Shown piece after piece: positions 5,832-6,017 of a stretch of DNA of 6,017 nt. The stretch's first letter is position 1, and every line of letters begins with the position of its first letter. Below the pieces are notes generated by a model. It made no database searches. It was given only the letters and a program-made list of their open reading frames with translations, and had not been told where the DNA came from. This DNA comes from Luminiphilus sp. (lineage in GTDB: Bacteria > Pseudomonadota > Gammaproteobacteria > Pseudomonadales > Halieaceae). The stretch spans positions 1 through 6,017 of the forward strand of contig JAQXEB010000030.1 of the NCBI GenBank assembly GCA_029251065.1, written 5' to 3'. The position numbers were made by a program, and so were the translations under genes.

Positions 5832-6017
5832 CTATCGGGCGGACGTAAACTCTGGGTAGGCTTCCAAGCCACACTCGGCAAGGTCAGACCCTTCGTATTC
5901 CTCTTCCTCGCTGACTCTAACGGGCGTAATCAACCCAATAACTTTGAAGACAACAAACGAGGTGACAAATACCCACGTGAAGATTGTGAATGCGCCAAGC
6001 AGCTGGCCGGAGAACGA
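5832..6017 (-). CDS. amtB: Ammonium transporter AmtB, C-terminal end (N-terminus outside window)
   Basis: The open frame from the window edge to TAG (5832-5834) encodes the last 61 residues of an Amt/MEP/Rh-family ammonium channel of the inner membrane. Residues 1-30 of the fragment (GQLLGAFTIFTWVFVTSFVVFKVIGLI) are the last transmembrane helix. The cytoplasmic tail follows with the family pattern VRVSEEEEYEGSDLAECGLEAYPEF. In characterised AmtB proteins this tail takes part in regulation and in contact with the PII protein GlnK, which fits the PII gene found 2.6 kb downstream on the same strand. About 85% of the gene lies beyond the window, so its length and pore residues cannot be checked. 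The stop is followed by a strong terminator. Confidence 0.94.
   Translation of the reverse strand, partial: SFSGQLLGAFTIFTWVFVTSFVVFKVIGLITPVRVSEEEEYEGSDLAECGLEAYPEFTSAR

Overview
The window looks like a chromosomal segment of a free-living, probably marine or aquatic, gammaproteobacterium. The basis is gene order: dapF, a DUF484 gene, xerC and a YigB-type HAD phosphatase in one tight same-strand run is a well-known gammaproteobacterial operon, and the ammonium transporter / PII pair beside it fits the same group. Base composition looks close to half G+C by eye (not computed). I cannot name a genus from this sequence alone.

Plus strand, 1-2881: the 3' part of dapF, then DUF484, xerC and a HAD hydrolase. 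The gaps are 7 nt and 4 nt, followed by a 4-nt ATGA overlap, so this is one transcription unit whose promoter lies outside the window. It combines meso-diaminopimelate synthesis, an uncharacterised GAF-like protein, chromosome dimer resolution and a small-molecule phosphatase.

Minus strand, 2878-6017: in transcription order, the end of amtB (ammonium channel), then katG, then a PII gene, best called glnK. The amtB and katG genes each end in a strong intrinsic terminator, so the three appear to be separately transcribed. The glnK stop codon overlaps the HAD gene stop codon on a shared CTAG, with no terminator between the converging genes.

The most notable features are, first, that a complete catalase-peroxidase gene with its own terminator sits between two genes whose products normally work together (AmtB and its PII partner). 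Second, this KatG carries a Sec-type signal peptide, so it is probably periplasmic, and it has only two cysteines, both in one loop, which could form a disulfide. The two minus-strand intergenic gaps (3217-3369, 153 nt; 5623-5831, 209 nt) hold terminators, ribosome binding sites and small inverted repeats but no gene that I can support. I see no phage, IS element, CRISPR, tRNA or rRNA, and no evidence of an entirely new system.
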